64,000 nucleotides of DNA from Christiangramia flava JLT2011 (lineage in GTDB: Bacteria > Bacteroidota > Bacteroidia > Flavobacteriales > Flavobacteriaceae). Shown one piece after another: positions 44,618 to 56,805 of the stretch; within the stretch, counting starts at the first letter, position 1; every line of letters begins with the position of its first letter. A program made the position numbers and the translations under genes. The stretch is taken from assembly GCF_001951155.1 (NCBI RefSeq), contig NZ_CP016359.1:2504001-2568000 (forward strand), in the 5' to 3' direction. Under the pieces are notes generated by a model. That model was not told the DNA's origin and ran no database searches. It saw only the letters and a program-made list of their open reading frames with translations.

Positions 44618-45906
44618 TATTTTTTAGGCAGTTTGGTTAATTCAACGATCTTGATCATGGTGGGTTCGGTATCTGAAAGTCCTTCGGCATCTTCCTGTTT
44701 TACATTCTGAACGAAAAGGTGTAATTCCTTATTCGATTTAAATACCCTGCGGTCATAATTTGGTTCCCATTGGCCAACCGAATAGGAGGTAAGGTCTTTC
44801 ACCTTCCAATCGGTCGTCATTCCGTATTTTTTATAAGCCAATGAGATCCTGTTGTTTCTTTCGGCATCGCGATACACCAGGTAAATGATACCACCGGTAA
44901 CCAGTATTTCAGGCCTGGAAATGGGAATGCTTTTGGTGCCGCCACCTCCCAGGTCAAAGGTGCTATTCCTGAAATCAGTTATTTCTTTTTTCCATTTTCC
45001 GTCCTGAAAATAGACGATCTGAAATTGGGTCTGGTCACCTTCCTCCCAGTAACTGCTAATAAATGGTAAACCTTTATCATTCACGGTCATCGAGGTTTGG
45101 TTGATCAGGTTTTGTTTTTGCGGGATTTCCCACGCTATTTCTGCGGAAGACTGGTTGATAGGAAGAGTATAGGTTTCACCAGATGATTTTTTCCAGGTTT
45201 TTCCTTTATCTGAAGATACTGCGTAGGCAATATCATGATTGGTTGAAACATCCCATGTTTCACGCCAGGTCCAGGAAAGATGGATCCTATTTTTCTTATC
45301 AACTGATGCCTGCCAGTAAGCATTTCGCTCTCCTTCGCCATCTATCAAATTGTTCTGAATTTGCTTCCATTTACGCGTTTCATTATTGAAATAATTGAGC
45401 ACCAGGCTTCCTTTTCCCGACTGCCCTGAGCGGTACATGAAAAGCAGATCACCATCTGAAAAATTATAAAACTGCGGATAGGAAACTTTGCTTTCCTGTT
45501 TGCCGGTCATGCTTTGCATTTCACCCAATTTCAAACTAAGGGGTTGTTTGCTTACGGCATATTTTAAGTTCGAATCGTGATGATCCCAGCTAACATGTAA
45601 AAAGCCGTCACCATCAAGCGCAATACTAATCGCATTATGCGCATCTTTGGTATTTCCCTGATATTGTGTTTTCTGAATCTTCCATTTGGAACTGCCAACT
45701 TCTCTTCTGGCAAGTACGAGATAGGAATCATTATCGTAATAAGCCGTAAACTGGTATTGCTGATCGGAAGTGATCGCACTCTGCCGGAATATGACCGTAT
45801 TGATGGAATTCTTTGCCCATCCTGGTCCTACCTCAGAAGTCCTGATCTTAATCCCTGAGCAGGAACAGATAAGGATGCAAAATATTAGTAATAATTGTTT
45901 TTTCAA
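44617..45906 (-). CDS. BNR-repeat beta-propeller lipoprotein (candidate rhamnose-glucuronate lyase or rhamnosidase)
   Basis: The 429-residue lipoprotein (MKKQLLLIFCILICSCSG) has the BNR_4-type seven-bladed propeller pattern. The block KDAHNAISIALDGDGFLHVS followed by WDHHDSNLKYAVSK carries the His residues typical of the family; further blades include YPQFYNFSDGDLLFMYRSG, ERNAYWQASVDKKNRIHLSW and VYRDAERNNRISLAYKK. Relatives with known activity are polysaccharide lyases PL24, PL25 and PL27 (ulvan, or rhamnose-glucuronate caps) and GH145 rhamnosidases. Next to a GH105 gene, the lyase reading is attractive because it would supply unsaturated glucuronate. The exact family cannot be fixed by eye. 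Confidence 0.75.
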   Translation of the reverse strand: MKKQLLLIFCILICSCSGIKIRTSEVGPGWAKNSINTVIFRQSAITSDQQYQFTAYYDNDSYLVLARREVGSSKWKIQKTQYQGNTKDAHNAISIALDGDGFLHVSWDHHDSNLKYAVSKQPLSLKLGEMQSMTGKQESKVSYPQFYNFSDGDLLFMYRSGQSGKGSLVLNYFNNETRKWKQIQNNLIDGEGERNAYWQASVDKKNRIHLSWTWRETWDVSTNHDIAYAVSSDKGKTWKKSSGETYTLPINQSSAEIAWEIPQKQNLINQTSMTVNDKGLPFISSYWEEGDQTQFQIVYFQDGKWKKEITDFRNSTFDLGGGGTKSIPISRPEILVTGGIIYLVYRDAERNNRISLAYKKYGMTTDWKVKDLTSYSVGQWEPNYDRRVFKSNKELHLFVQNVKQEDAEGLSDTEPTMIKIVELTKLPKK

Positions 45907-45929
45907 TTTAAAGGATTGTGTGATTCAAC

Positions 45930-46922
45930 TTATGGATTGAAAGGCTTACCTACAATAATCTTATCCCCTGAATCGTCTACTCTAAATAATTTTGGATGCC
46001 GAATATAATTTCCATTAGCTCCTACGCGATGACTGTGCAGAGACATTAGCAGCTGTCCGTCAAATGTTTTAAATAACATTCCGTGGCCGTAATTTGGAGG
46101 TGTGATCGGTTCTTTTTCTTGAATCCACGGTCCGTCGATCGTACCGCTTTCAGAATAGGCAATTCCCTGCGTATAATCTCCGTATATCCAGCTAGTCCAT
46201 AGCATCCCCAGTTTTCCCGTTTGAGTTCGAAATACGAAAGGACCATCTGTTACCATATTGGGCATGATCTTGCCATCACGCTTATCACGGCTCCACGGTG
46301 AATCACTTGCCCTGAAGAGAATCTCTCCTTCTCCAATCGATCCGCTGAGGTCGGGTTTCAGCTCGATTTTCTCCATTGTACCATCAAGATTCTGAAGCCA
46401 TTCATGGCAGTAGATCATATATGGTGTATGATCATTGCTCACCCATAATGTTCCGTCCAGCGTTGGTTTTTCAGGAGGAAGATAAGTCGTGTCGGCCATA
46501 GGTTTATAGGGGCCATCTGGCTTGTCACTTACCAGAACATGGCTTGCTCTTCTATTGATGGGTCTTCCTTTTACAGTATCAATAAAGACTTCCTGATTCG
46601 TGAAAGTCGCAAAATAATAATATTGATCCTTATACTGATGTATTTCAGCAGCCCAGATCATAGGATCTTTTCCCATCCAGGAAGCGGTGTCATGTTCCAC
46701 AATATTAAAAGGACCGGTCCAGTAAGCCAGATCTTTACTTTTCCAGAGTTTTCCCCCGGTCCCAGTCATATAATAGGTTTTGGAGGGTTTGTCTGCAAGG
46801 ATAAAGGGATCGCTAAGCCTGATGGAATCCAGTAAAATGCTATCCCGAACTTCTTGTTTTTGGGCAAAAGCAAGGGTGGGACCTATTACCAGAAATATAA
46901 AAAAGCATTTTACAGTTTTCAT
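45930..46922 (-). CDS. Secreted GH43-like five-bladed propeller protein
   Basis: The 330-residue protein has a signal peptide (MKTVKCFFIFLVIGPTLAFA). GH43 features are RLSDPFILADKPSKTYYMTG with the catalytic-base Asp, MIWAAEIHQYKDQYYYFATF and KPTLDGTLWVSNDHTPYMIY with the second Asp. Where many GH43 have the acid Glu in an 'EGP' motif, this has VTDGPFVFRTQTGKLGML, so Asp stands at that place. It is likely an arabinofuranosidase or galactosidase, or a member with changed chemistry. It is 4 bp after the large GH2 gene. Confidence 0.8.
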   Translation of the reverse strand: MKTVKCFFIFLVIGPTLAFAQKQEVRDSILLDSIRLSDPFILADKPSKTYYMTGTGGKLWKSKDLAYWTGPFNIVEHDTASWMGKDPMIWAAEIHQYKDQYYYFATFTNQEVFIDTVKGRPINRRASHVLVSDKPDGPYKPMADTTYLPPEKPTLDGTLWVSNDHTPYMIYCHEWLQNLDGTMEKIELKPDLSGSIGEGEILFRASDSPWSRDKRDGKIMPNMVTDGPFVFRTQTGKLGMLWTSWIYGDYTQGIAYSESGTIDGPWIQEKEPITPPNYGHGMLFKTFDGQLLMSLHSHRVGANGNYIRHPKLFRVDDSGDKIIVGKPFNP

Positions 46923-46926
46923 GATA

Positions 46927-50049
<3,123 letters not shown>

Positions 50050-50152
50050 TCATATCCGAAAGACATAAAAATTAGGATATTTGAATTTAATAGGTGTGTA
50101 AAATACATTTAAATACAGATATATGAAAATTAGTTTTAAAACTACTGTAGTC

Positions 50153-51670
50153 TTATTGAATTAAGAATGTGGTGATTGATCTTTCAGGTAGAATGAAATA
50201 GTCTTTTTCTTGTATATCATGCAAGCTAAGGTTGCTAGAAGTAGAAGTAATATATGTCTTAGGTTGAAAATTGGGCGACATATTTAAAAATCGTAATTTT
50301 TGGGTTTGGCTTTCTGAATTTATTACTACGATAACCTTTTCTGCGCCGTTAGAATAACCTGATACTAATAAGTTTTCATCATTGCTTTTTACCTGAATTC
50401 TATAATATCCCGGTCGTATAAACCTACTAAAATTTCCCAGTGTCCATAGTAATTTACTCTCGTAAAATTTACCGTCTGTTTTATTTTTATCAATATAAAT
50501 AAGACCATCTTTATAATCATAAGGCGATACAGCGAGCCACCAATGCCATGCTGAAGCATTCGCAACGGTAAGGTCGTTATGAATAACCTTTGCCATATAT
50601 AGCGCTGGTTCGATGCCCAGATCTCGGCCGTTACCAATTATTTCACCATAATTATCTCCCAAAATACAATACTCAGACATCCAAAACTTTAAATCGGGAT
50701 AGTTATCAAGAGTATCCTTTAAATTTTGGCGCGTTCCCAAAAGTTTGATAGCAGGAGAAGTTGTAAAATAACTATGACCAGAAACCTTGTGGCTGATATT
50801 TTCAAGATCGCCTAAATAGTAGTCAGAGTTCTCATTAAAAAAACTAAAAATTTGATTAGCTGGTTTTTTTTGTGAGCTCTGGTAGAGAAAATTTAGCTGA
50901 GCCGCTTCCGGAATGTCAATAAGCGTTGATATATTACGATCTTCAAATTCGTCATTAATTTTTCTCGTAATCTTTGCAATTTCCTGGTTTTTGTAGGATG
51001 TTCCTTCCTGTTTGGAATCAATCCAGTCCCATTGAGGTTCATTGAATGGACTAAGATAAGTTATTTGCAAGCCAAGTGATTTGAAACCTTGAATAGCATC
51101 GGCCAGATATTGTGCAAAATTTTGATAGTGGGTTTCTGACAGATTCGACCTATTCGGTTTTGAAGCGTGTGCAATACCATTCCGGGTAAAATTTACATGA
51201 GGGGAATTTGTGAAAAGAAGTAAATCTTTCACGTGGAAACTTTTAGCAGCACTGGCCATCCAGATCTGCCCTCTCAGAGCACTCCAGTCGTGAGTGCCAT
51301 CTAATTTTAAAAAGGATCTACCACGATGCCATTCATCTTGGATATGACTATTGTCACCTTGTTCAAAACTTCCTCCCCCTAAATTTATGCGCCATAGAGA
51401 TAAACCTATCCCAAGCGCTTTGCCAGTATCATCAAAATCTTTGCTAAAAAGCAATTTTGCAATTTGTTGTTTTTTGGCATTAGGCCATAGTCCAACATAC
51501 TGAATAGACCATGCATCTGAAGCACCAAAATTATCAATAGTTTGGTAAATCACGGAATCGTTAATTTCTATTTCCGAGATAAGATTGCTTTGAGCTCGCA
51601 ATTTTAGATTTAAGAATATTATAACATTTAAAGTTAGAAGGTATTTCCAATAGCTGTAAAGTTTTCTCAT
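50153..51670 (-). CDS. GH30 family hydrolase (candidate endo-beta-1,6-galactanase)
   Basis: The 505-residue secreted protein has an N-terminal hydrophobic signal (about 1-26, ending LRAQ). GH30 features are TIDNFGASDAWSIQYVG, SLWRINLGGGSFEQGD, the acid/base Glu211 in SPFNEPQWDW and the nucleophile Glu333 in WMSEYCILGDN, then a C-terminal beta-sandwich. The 'FGASDAW' form resembles the GH30 group that holds endo-beta-1,6-galactanases; xylanase or beta-1,6-glucanase activity is not excluded. It is 121 bp upstream of the LacZ-type gene and divergent from susC. Base composition here looks more AT-rich than the GH2 genes below it. Confidence 0.85.
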   Translation of the reverse strand: MRKLYSYWKYLLTLNVIIFLNLKLRAQSNLISEIEINDSVIYQTIDNFGASDAWSIQYVGLWPNAKKQQIAKLLFSKDFDDTGKALGIGLSLWRINLGGGSFEQGDNSHIQDEWHRGRSFLKLDGTHDWSALRGQIWMASAAKSFHVKDLLLFTNSPHVNFTRNGIAHASKPNRSNLSETHYQNFAQYLADAIQGFKSLGLQITYLSPFNEPQWDWIDSKQEGTSYKNQEIAKITRKINDEFEDRNISTLIDIPEAAQLNFLYQSSQKKPANQIFSFFNENSDYYLGDLENISHKVSGHSYFTTSPAIKLLGTRQNLKDTLDNYPDLKFWMSEYCILGDNYGEIIGNGRDLGIEPALYMAKVIHNDLTVANASAWHWWLAVSPYDYKDGLIYIDKNKTDGKFYESKLLWTLGNFSRFIRPGYYRIQVKSNDENLLVSGYSNGAEKVIVVINSESQTQKLRFLNMSPNFQPKTYITSTSSNLSLHDIQEKDYFILPERSITTFLIQ

Positions 51671-51975
51671 TTGAGGTAATTATTAATGTGAATTATACAT
51701 TTAAATAATTGTTTTTAATTTAGTAATTGAATTGTCATTTTGAAAATTTTAAATAAAAAAACCTGTAAAAGCCCAAAATAATCTGTTAGAATTAAGAATT
51801 TTTTATATATTCGATTTTTAATTGTTTGATTAACACTTATAATAATTATCAAAATTGATTCCTGTTCACTCTATTTTCAAGTTTAAAATAGTGGAGAGTT
51901 TAATCATGAGATAAGCGATCAAGTGTTAAATATTTTTAAATTTTTAAAAACTAACTACTAACTAAAACCAAATTT
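51671..51975. promoter_or_regulatory. Divergent promoter region of the GH30 and SusC genes
   Basis: This 305-bp, very AT-rich gap holds no gene. It must carry the promoters for GH30 on the minus strand and susC on the plus strand. I found no TAnnTTTG box that fits either start, which would suit activator-dependent transcription, as is usual for SusCD loci. Confidence 0.45.
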
Positions 51976-54900
51976 ATGGGGGGATTTATTCTTACTAAAT
52001 TAAAAAAGAGGAAAACCATTCTACCTTTTTTAATTATCGCACTTTCATGGTTTCCCATTTCCGCCAAGCCAAATTCTTCATTGAAGGATATTCAGCAGAC
52101 CATTACTGGAACTGTGGTTTCCGAAAATGATCAAATGCCACTTCCTGGAGTAACCGTAATGGTAAAAGGTACTCAGAATGGTACAGTTACCGATTTTGAT
52201 GGAAATTATGAACTTACCGTCTCTGAGAACGATGCTATTTTAGTTTTTTCATTTGTTGGATTTAAGTCACAGGAAATTGCCATTGATGGGCAAAATTCTG
52301 TAAACGCCACAATGGAAGAAGATATGGGCCAGCTCGATGAAGTTGTCGTGGTGGGGTATGGTGAACAAAAACGAAGTAATATTCCTGGGGCTGTATCGCA
52401 GATTGAAGCTACAGAAATGGAGAAAAACCCGGCTCCAAACATGACCAGTGCATTGGTTGGTCAAACTTCAGGAATTATTGCAACTCAAAGGTCTGGTTCA
52501 CCAGGTGACGACTACTCTAATATTTATATTAGAGGTATCGGAACCACTGGAAATGCCTCTCCAATATTTGTGATAGACGGTATAATTAGAGGATATCGTG
52601 ATTTTGAGCAACTTAATGCGAACGAAGTAGAATCAGTTTCAGTGTTGAAAGACGCAGCTAGTGCAGCAGTATTTGGAGTTCGTGGAGGAAACGGCGTGAT
52701 ACTGGTAACAACTAAACGGGGTAAGGAAGGAAGAATGCAAATTAGCTTTACAACTAATTTGGGAATTCAGGAAAGAACCAATGAACCTAAATATTTGGGA
52801 TCTTATGAATATGCAAAATTATACAATGAAGCTTTAGTAAACCAGGGAGATGAACCCTTTTATACACAGGAAGATTTAGATAAATATCTGTCTGGATCAA
52901 GTCCTGATACGCACCCTGATGTAAATTGGTTCGACTTTTTGAAAAGTACTGCAGCTATGCAGGAATATAGTATTTCTGCCAATGGAGGTTCAGAAAAAGT
53001 TCAGTATGCCACTTCCCTAAGTTTCTTAAATCAAGATGGTATTGTTCCTTCCAATAATTTTAAGCGGTACAATTTCAGATCTAATATTGATGCCAACGTA
53101 ACGAAGACCACAAAACTCTCTTTTGATCTTTCTGGTCGAGACGACAGAACCAATAACGTAGCAGCTCCAGAACTTTTTCGTTGGTTGTCCAGTGAAAGAC
53201 CCAATAAGATTCCCGCTATATGGTCAAATGGCACCTATTCCGGTGGTCCGGCATATCTAGCATTACCAGAGAATGGTTATAGAAATAGGGCAATCATGGC
53301 ATTTAAAAGTAGAATGCAACTTCTTCAACAGCTTCCTGTAGATGGTTTAACGCTGAAGGCTATCGCCTCATATGACAAAACATTTCAGGATCAAAAGAAT
53401 TTCCTATTCCCGCAAATTCCGAACTATAGTCGAAATAGCGATGGAACTTTTACCGAAGGACCAATAGGAAAAACAGAATTATATCAGGATCATAATGATT
53501 ATCAGTCAATTACATTGGAAACGCACTTGAATTTCGATAAAGAATTTGGTAAATCAGATATCTCAGCACTTGTGCTTTACACTCAAACCGAAGAGAAATG
53601 GAAATTTATGTCGGCTTACAGAGATCAATTTACCCTTGCCATTGATGAATTGAATTTTGGAGGTGCTGCAAACAGAACTAACAGTGGTTATTCTGGCAGG
53701 AGTGCCAGAAGAGGTGTTGTAGGAAGATTAAACTATACCTTTGATGACAAATATATCTTGGAAGGAAGTTTTCGCGCAGATGCTTCTGAGCAATTTGCAC
53801 CGGGTCAGCGTTGGGGCTTTTTCCCTTCGGGATCTGCAGGGTATGTTATCTCAAAAGAATCCTTTTTGGAGGATTCAGAAGTGATTGATTTCCTAAAATT
53901 AAGAGCATCTTATGGTGTTTTAGGAAATGACCGTATTGGAGGGGCCAGGTTCCTATACCTTCAATCATTCAATCAGTCTGGTAATGCTGTCTTCGGAAAT
54001 GGGGATGTTCAACCAGCCATAGTAGAAGGGAATTTGGCGAATCCAAATGTCACCTGGGAAACTGTGAAAAAGTTTAATGTTGGAGTAGATGCAAATTTCT
54101 GGAATAGAATGCTATCGGTAAGTCTTGATTACTTCTATGACAAACGTACTGATATTTTAGGAAGCAGGAATTTAACTGTTCCAAGTTTGTTAGGAGTAGG
54201 TCTTCCGGTTGAAAATCTTTCCAGAATTGATAATAAAGGATTTGAAGCAGTCCTTGGACATCAAAACAGAATTAATGACGACTTTAAATATACGGTGAAC
54301 GCCAATTTCACCTACGCTAGAAATGAGATTGTATTTATTGATGAACCTGAAACGTCGAATCCAAGAATTAGACAAACCGGCCGTCCTTTATATGGTCAAT
54401 ATGGATATGTGTCTTTAGGGCTTTTCCAAACTCAGGAAGAAATTGATAATGCTGCTACACAAACCGGCAATATAGCGCCCGGAGATATACGATATGCCGA
54501 TTTGAACAATGATGGTGTTATTGACGATCTAGATAGAACTTTTATTGGGACTTCTAACACTCCAGAAATTATTTTTGGTCTCAACGGGAATTTTACTTAT
54601 AAAAACTTTCAACTTTCGTATCTTTTTCAAGGTGCGACTAACGTGAATCAATATTACGGGGGAGAGGCTTATTGGCCATTCTTCTTAGGAACAAGCCCGG
54701 CATTTGAACATAATCTAGACAGGTGGACGCCAGACAATCCTGATGCCAGTGAACCTCGTGTACTTATAGATTCCAATAGCAATCAGGCTGGTTCAGATTT
54801 TTGGCTTCAGGACGCTTCCTATGTTCGACTTAAAAATTTAGAGTTAGCTTATAATCTGCCGGTTGATAAAATTGGAGATAATTTTTTACAGTCGGCAAGA

Positions 54901-55032
54901 ATATATGTTAATGGTAACAACATTTATACCTGGACAGGAATTGAAGGTTATGACCCAGAAAACGGTGATGGCCGAGGCTGGGGGTACCCTCAATTGAGGC
55001 TTTGGAATGTTGGAGTAAATTTAACTTTTTAA
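51976..55032 (+). CDS. SusC/RagA-type TonB-dependent outer-membrane transporter
   Basis: The 1018-residue protein has a signal peptide (about residues 8-30), a carboxypeptidase-regulatory-like domain (about 41-115: ITGTVVSENDQMPLPGVTV, DGNYELTV), the TonB box-like region LDEVVVVGYGEQKRSN, a plug domain (about 125-235: IYIRGIGTTGNASPIFVIDG, GGNGVILVTTKRG) and a C-terminal beta barrel ending RLWNVGVNLTF. With SusD it takes up oligosaccharides across the outer membrane by energy from TonB. The substrate specificity must be inferred from the neighbouring enzymes. Its stop is 11 bp before susD. Confidence 0.96.
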   Translation: MGGFILTKLKKRKTILPFLIIALSWFPISAKPNSSLKDIQQTITGTVVSENDQMPLPGVTVMVKGTQNGTVTDFDGNYELTVSENDAILVFSFVGFKSQEIAIDGQNSVNATMEEDMGQLDEVVVVGYGEQKRSNIPGAVSQIEATEMEKNPAPNMTSALVGQTSGIIATQRSGSPGDDYSNIYIRGIGTTGNASPIFVIDGIIRGYRDFEQLNANEVESVSVLKDAASAAVFGVRGGNGVILVTTKRGKEGRMQISFTTNLGIQERTNEPKYLGSYEYAKLYNEALVNQGDEPFYTQEDLDKYLSGSSPDTHPDVNWFDFLKSTAAMQEYSISANGGSEKVQYATSLSFLNQDGIVPSNNFKRYNFRSNIDANVTKTTKLSFDLSGRDDRTNNVAAPELFRWLSSERPNKIPAIWSNGTYSGGPAYLALPENGYRNRAIMAFKSRMQLLQQLPVDGLTLKAIASYDKTFQDQKNFLFPQIPNYSRNSDGTFTEGPIGKTELYQDHNDYQSITLETHLNFDKEFGKSDISALVLYTQTEEKWKFMSAYRDQFTLAIDELNFGGAANRTNSGYSGRSARRGVVGRLNYTFDDKYILEGSFRADASEQFAPGQRWGFFPSGSAGYVISKESFLEDSEVIDFLKLRASYGVLGNDRIGGARFLYLQSFNQSGNAVFGNGDVQPAIVEGNLANPNVTWETVKKFNVGVDANFWNRMLSVSLDYFYDKRTDILGSRNLTVPSLLGVGLPVENLSRIDNKGFEAVLGHQNRINDDFKYTVNANFTYARNEIVFIDEPETSNPRIRQTGRPLYGQYGYVSLGLFQTQEEIDNAATQTGNIAPGDIRYADLNNDGVIDDLDRTFIGTSNTPEIIFGLNGNFTYKNFQLSYLFQGATNVNQYYGGEAYWPFFLGTSPAFEHNLDRWTPDNPDASEPRVLIDSNSNQAGSDFWLQDASYVRLKNLELAYNLPVDKIGDNFLQSARIYVNGNNIYTWTGIEGYDPENGDGRGWGYPQLRLWNVGVNLTF

Positions 55033-55043
55033 AATACTGAAAT

Positions 55044-56690
55044 ATGAATAATAGAATTTCTAGTCTTAGGAAAATATTTGGCACAGTGTTTTGCGTGCTT
55101 ACTTTGCTGAGTTGTCAGAAAGATTTTCTGGATCAGGTTCCCAAAGATTCCCTAACGGAAGAAACCGTTTGGTCCGATCCACAAGGTGCAACTCAATTTG
55201 TGAATGCAATTTATGGTGAAATGCCATCTGGTTTCGATCGATGGTATGATGGCTGGGCCAAAGGCCTGTATTTGTTTGATGGAGCATCAGATGATGGTGA
55301 TGTATCAATGGGATGGACGCATTCAACCTTACTTCAAAACGCAGAATTTTTGCCAACCTATGTTCCATGGGGAAATATGTGGAGTAACTATTATAATTTG
55401 ATACGAAAGGCGAATGTCGCTTTAGAGAATTTGGATAGGCTTGAGGATGAAGAGCTAAGAACAAGACTGAAAGGAGAAGTTTACTTTTTAAGAGGTTTTA
55501 TGTACCACAAGCTTTTAAGGTTGTTTGGTTATCGTTCATCTGGAGGTGAAGCAACTGGAGTTCCGTTGGTAACTACAAGTTTAAGCCTGGATGATGATTT
55601 GGCTATTCCTCGAGCGACCTATTCCGAGGTGGTAAGCCAGATTATAAGTGATTTGGATACCGCAGCAAGTTTATTACCCGCTAAAGGAGGAATAGAAGAA
55701 GGCAGGGCAACTTCTGGTGCCGCAATAGCCTTTAAAGGCAGAGTTTTGATGTACGCGGAAAAGTGGGCGGAATCTGCTAGTGCTTCTAATCAGATTATCA
55801 CTAATGCTAATTATTCACTATTTCCAGATTACAAAACCTTGTTTCTAACAAAGAACAACGAAGAGATAATCTTTGCCAAGAAATTTTTATACCCAGACAA
55901 ACATCATCAAACTAACGCAGGAGGAACCCAGAATGCTGGTTGGGATGTTTATAATACGCCTCCATCGTATAGAGGTGTAAGTGACGGCGGCTGGGGAGGA
56001 AATCTTCCAACTCAAAATTTTGTGGACTCATATGACATGGTAGACGGGTTGCCACAGGATGAATCTCCTCTGTATGACTCAGAAAAACCTTGGGATAATC
56101 TAGATCCTCGTTTCGAGGCAACAGTTGTTCATAATGGTGCAATGTTCAGAGGTCGTGAGGTTGAACTATTTGTAGGAGGCAGGGATATTCAATTTATTAA
56201 TACAGGATATTTCCTGAGAAAATTTCATAATGAAGACCTTGTAATCTATTCGCAATCCAGTGATCAGGATTGGATTTTTATGAGGTATGCTGAAGTGCTT
56301 CTTAATTATGCGGAAGCTCAAAATGAAGCAGTGGGACCAGATGCCACTGTGTATAGCGCAATTAATCAAATTCGTGGTAGGGCAGGTATGCCAGAACTTC
56401 AGTCTGGACTTTCACAAGACCAGATGAGAGAAAAGATTAGAAATGAAAGAAGAATTGAGTTGGCATTTGAAGAGCACAGGTTCTTCGATATTAGAAGATG
56501 GGAGATTGCTCCAAATGTTCTAAATGGACCTGTATATGGTATCCAACTGACTCCTAATGGAGATGGGACTTTTGAGTATAATCGTATTGAAGTTGAAGAG
56601 AGGCCTTTCCCAGAGAAAATGTATGTGTTACCAATACCTCAGGATGAAATTGATAAAAATCCTGCTGCAACACAGATTTTAGGATGGTAA
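55044..56690 (+). CDS. SusD/RagB-type surface glycan-binding lipoprotein
   Basis: The 548-residue lipoprotein (lipobox LLSCQKDF, Cys24) has the SusD start FLDQVPKDSLTEETVWSDPQ, TPR-like helices (EVYFLRGFMYHKLLRLFG) and the late hallmark RRIELAFEEHRFFDIRRWE with the closing PFPEKMYVLPIPQDEI. It forms the lid on the SusC barrel and binds the glycan. A strong terminator follows 28 bp downstream. Confidence 0.95.
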   Translation: MNNRISSLRKIFGTVFCVLTLLSCQKDFLDQVPKDSLTEETVWSDPQGATQFVNAIYGEMPSGFDRWYDGWAKGLYLFDGASDDGDVSMGWTHSTLLQNAEFLPTYVPWGNMWSNYYNLIRKANVALENLDRLEDEELRTRLKGEVYFLRGFMYHKLLRLFGYRSSGGEATGVPLVTTSLSLDDDLAIPRATYSEVVSQIISDLDTAASLLPAKGGIEEGRATSGAAIAFKGRVLMYAEKWAESASASNQIITNANYSLFPDYKTLFLTKNNEEIIFAKKFLYPDKHHQTNAGGTQNAGWDVYNTPPSYRGVSDGGWGGNLPTQNFVDSYDMVDGLPQDESPLYDSEKPWDNLDPRFEATVVHNGAMFRGREVELFVGGRDIQFINTGYFLRKFHNEDLVIYSQSSDQDWIFMRYAEVLLNYAEAQNEAVGPDATVYSAINQIRGRAGMPELQSGLSQDQMREKIRNERRIELAFEEHRFFDIRRWEIAPNVLNGPVYGIQLTPNGDGTFEYNRIEVEERPFPEKMYVLPIPQDEIDKNPAATQILGW

Positions 56691-56717
56691 TTCTAATTTC
56701 TATATTAGTTTGAAATT

Positions 56718-56759
56718 AAAAGGGTTGTAGGATTTGCAAAAATGCCACAACCCTTTTTT
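56718..56759 (+). terminator. Terminator after susD
   Basis: AAAAGGGTTGT at 56718-56728 pairs with ACAACCCTTTT at 56747-56757, an 11-bp stem with an 18-base loop, and the T run goes on to 56759. It separates susCD from the VCBS lipoprotein gene 46 bp later, so that gene is either read at a lower level or has its own promoter. Confidence 0.8.
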
Positions 56760-56805
56760 AATAAACTTTTTCCCATACAACGGAAACTACTTTACTTTTT
56801 AGGCA

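Noticed and set aside
44617..45906. BNR protein as a sialidase
   Set aside because: No Asp-box (SxDxGxTW) series is seen beyond the single SSDKGKTW, and the locus has no other sialic acid genes.
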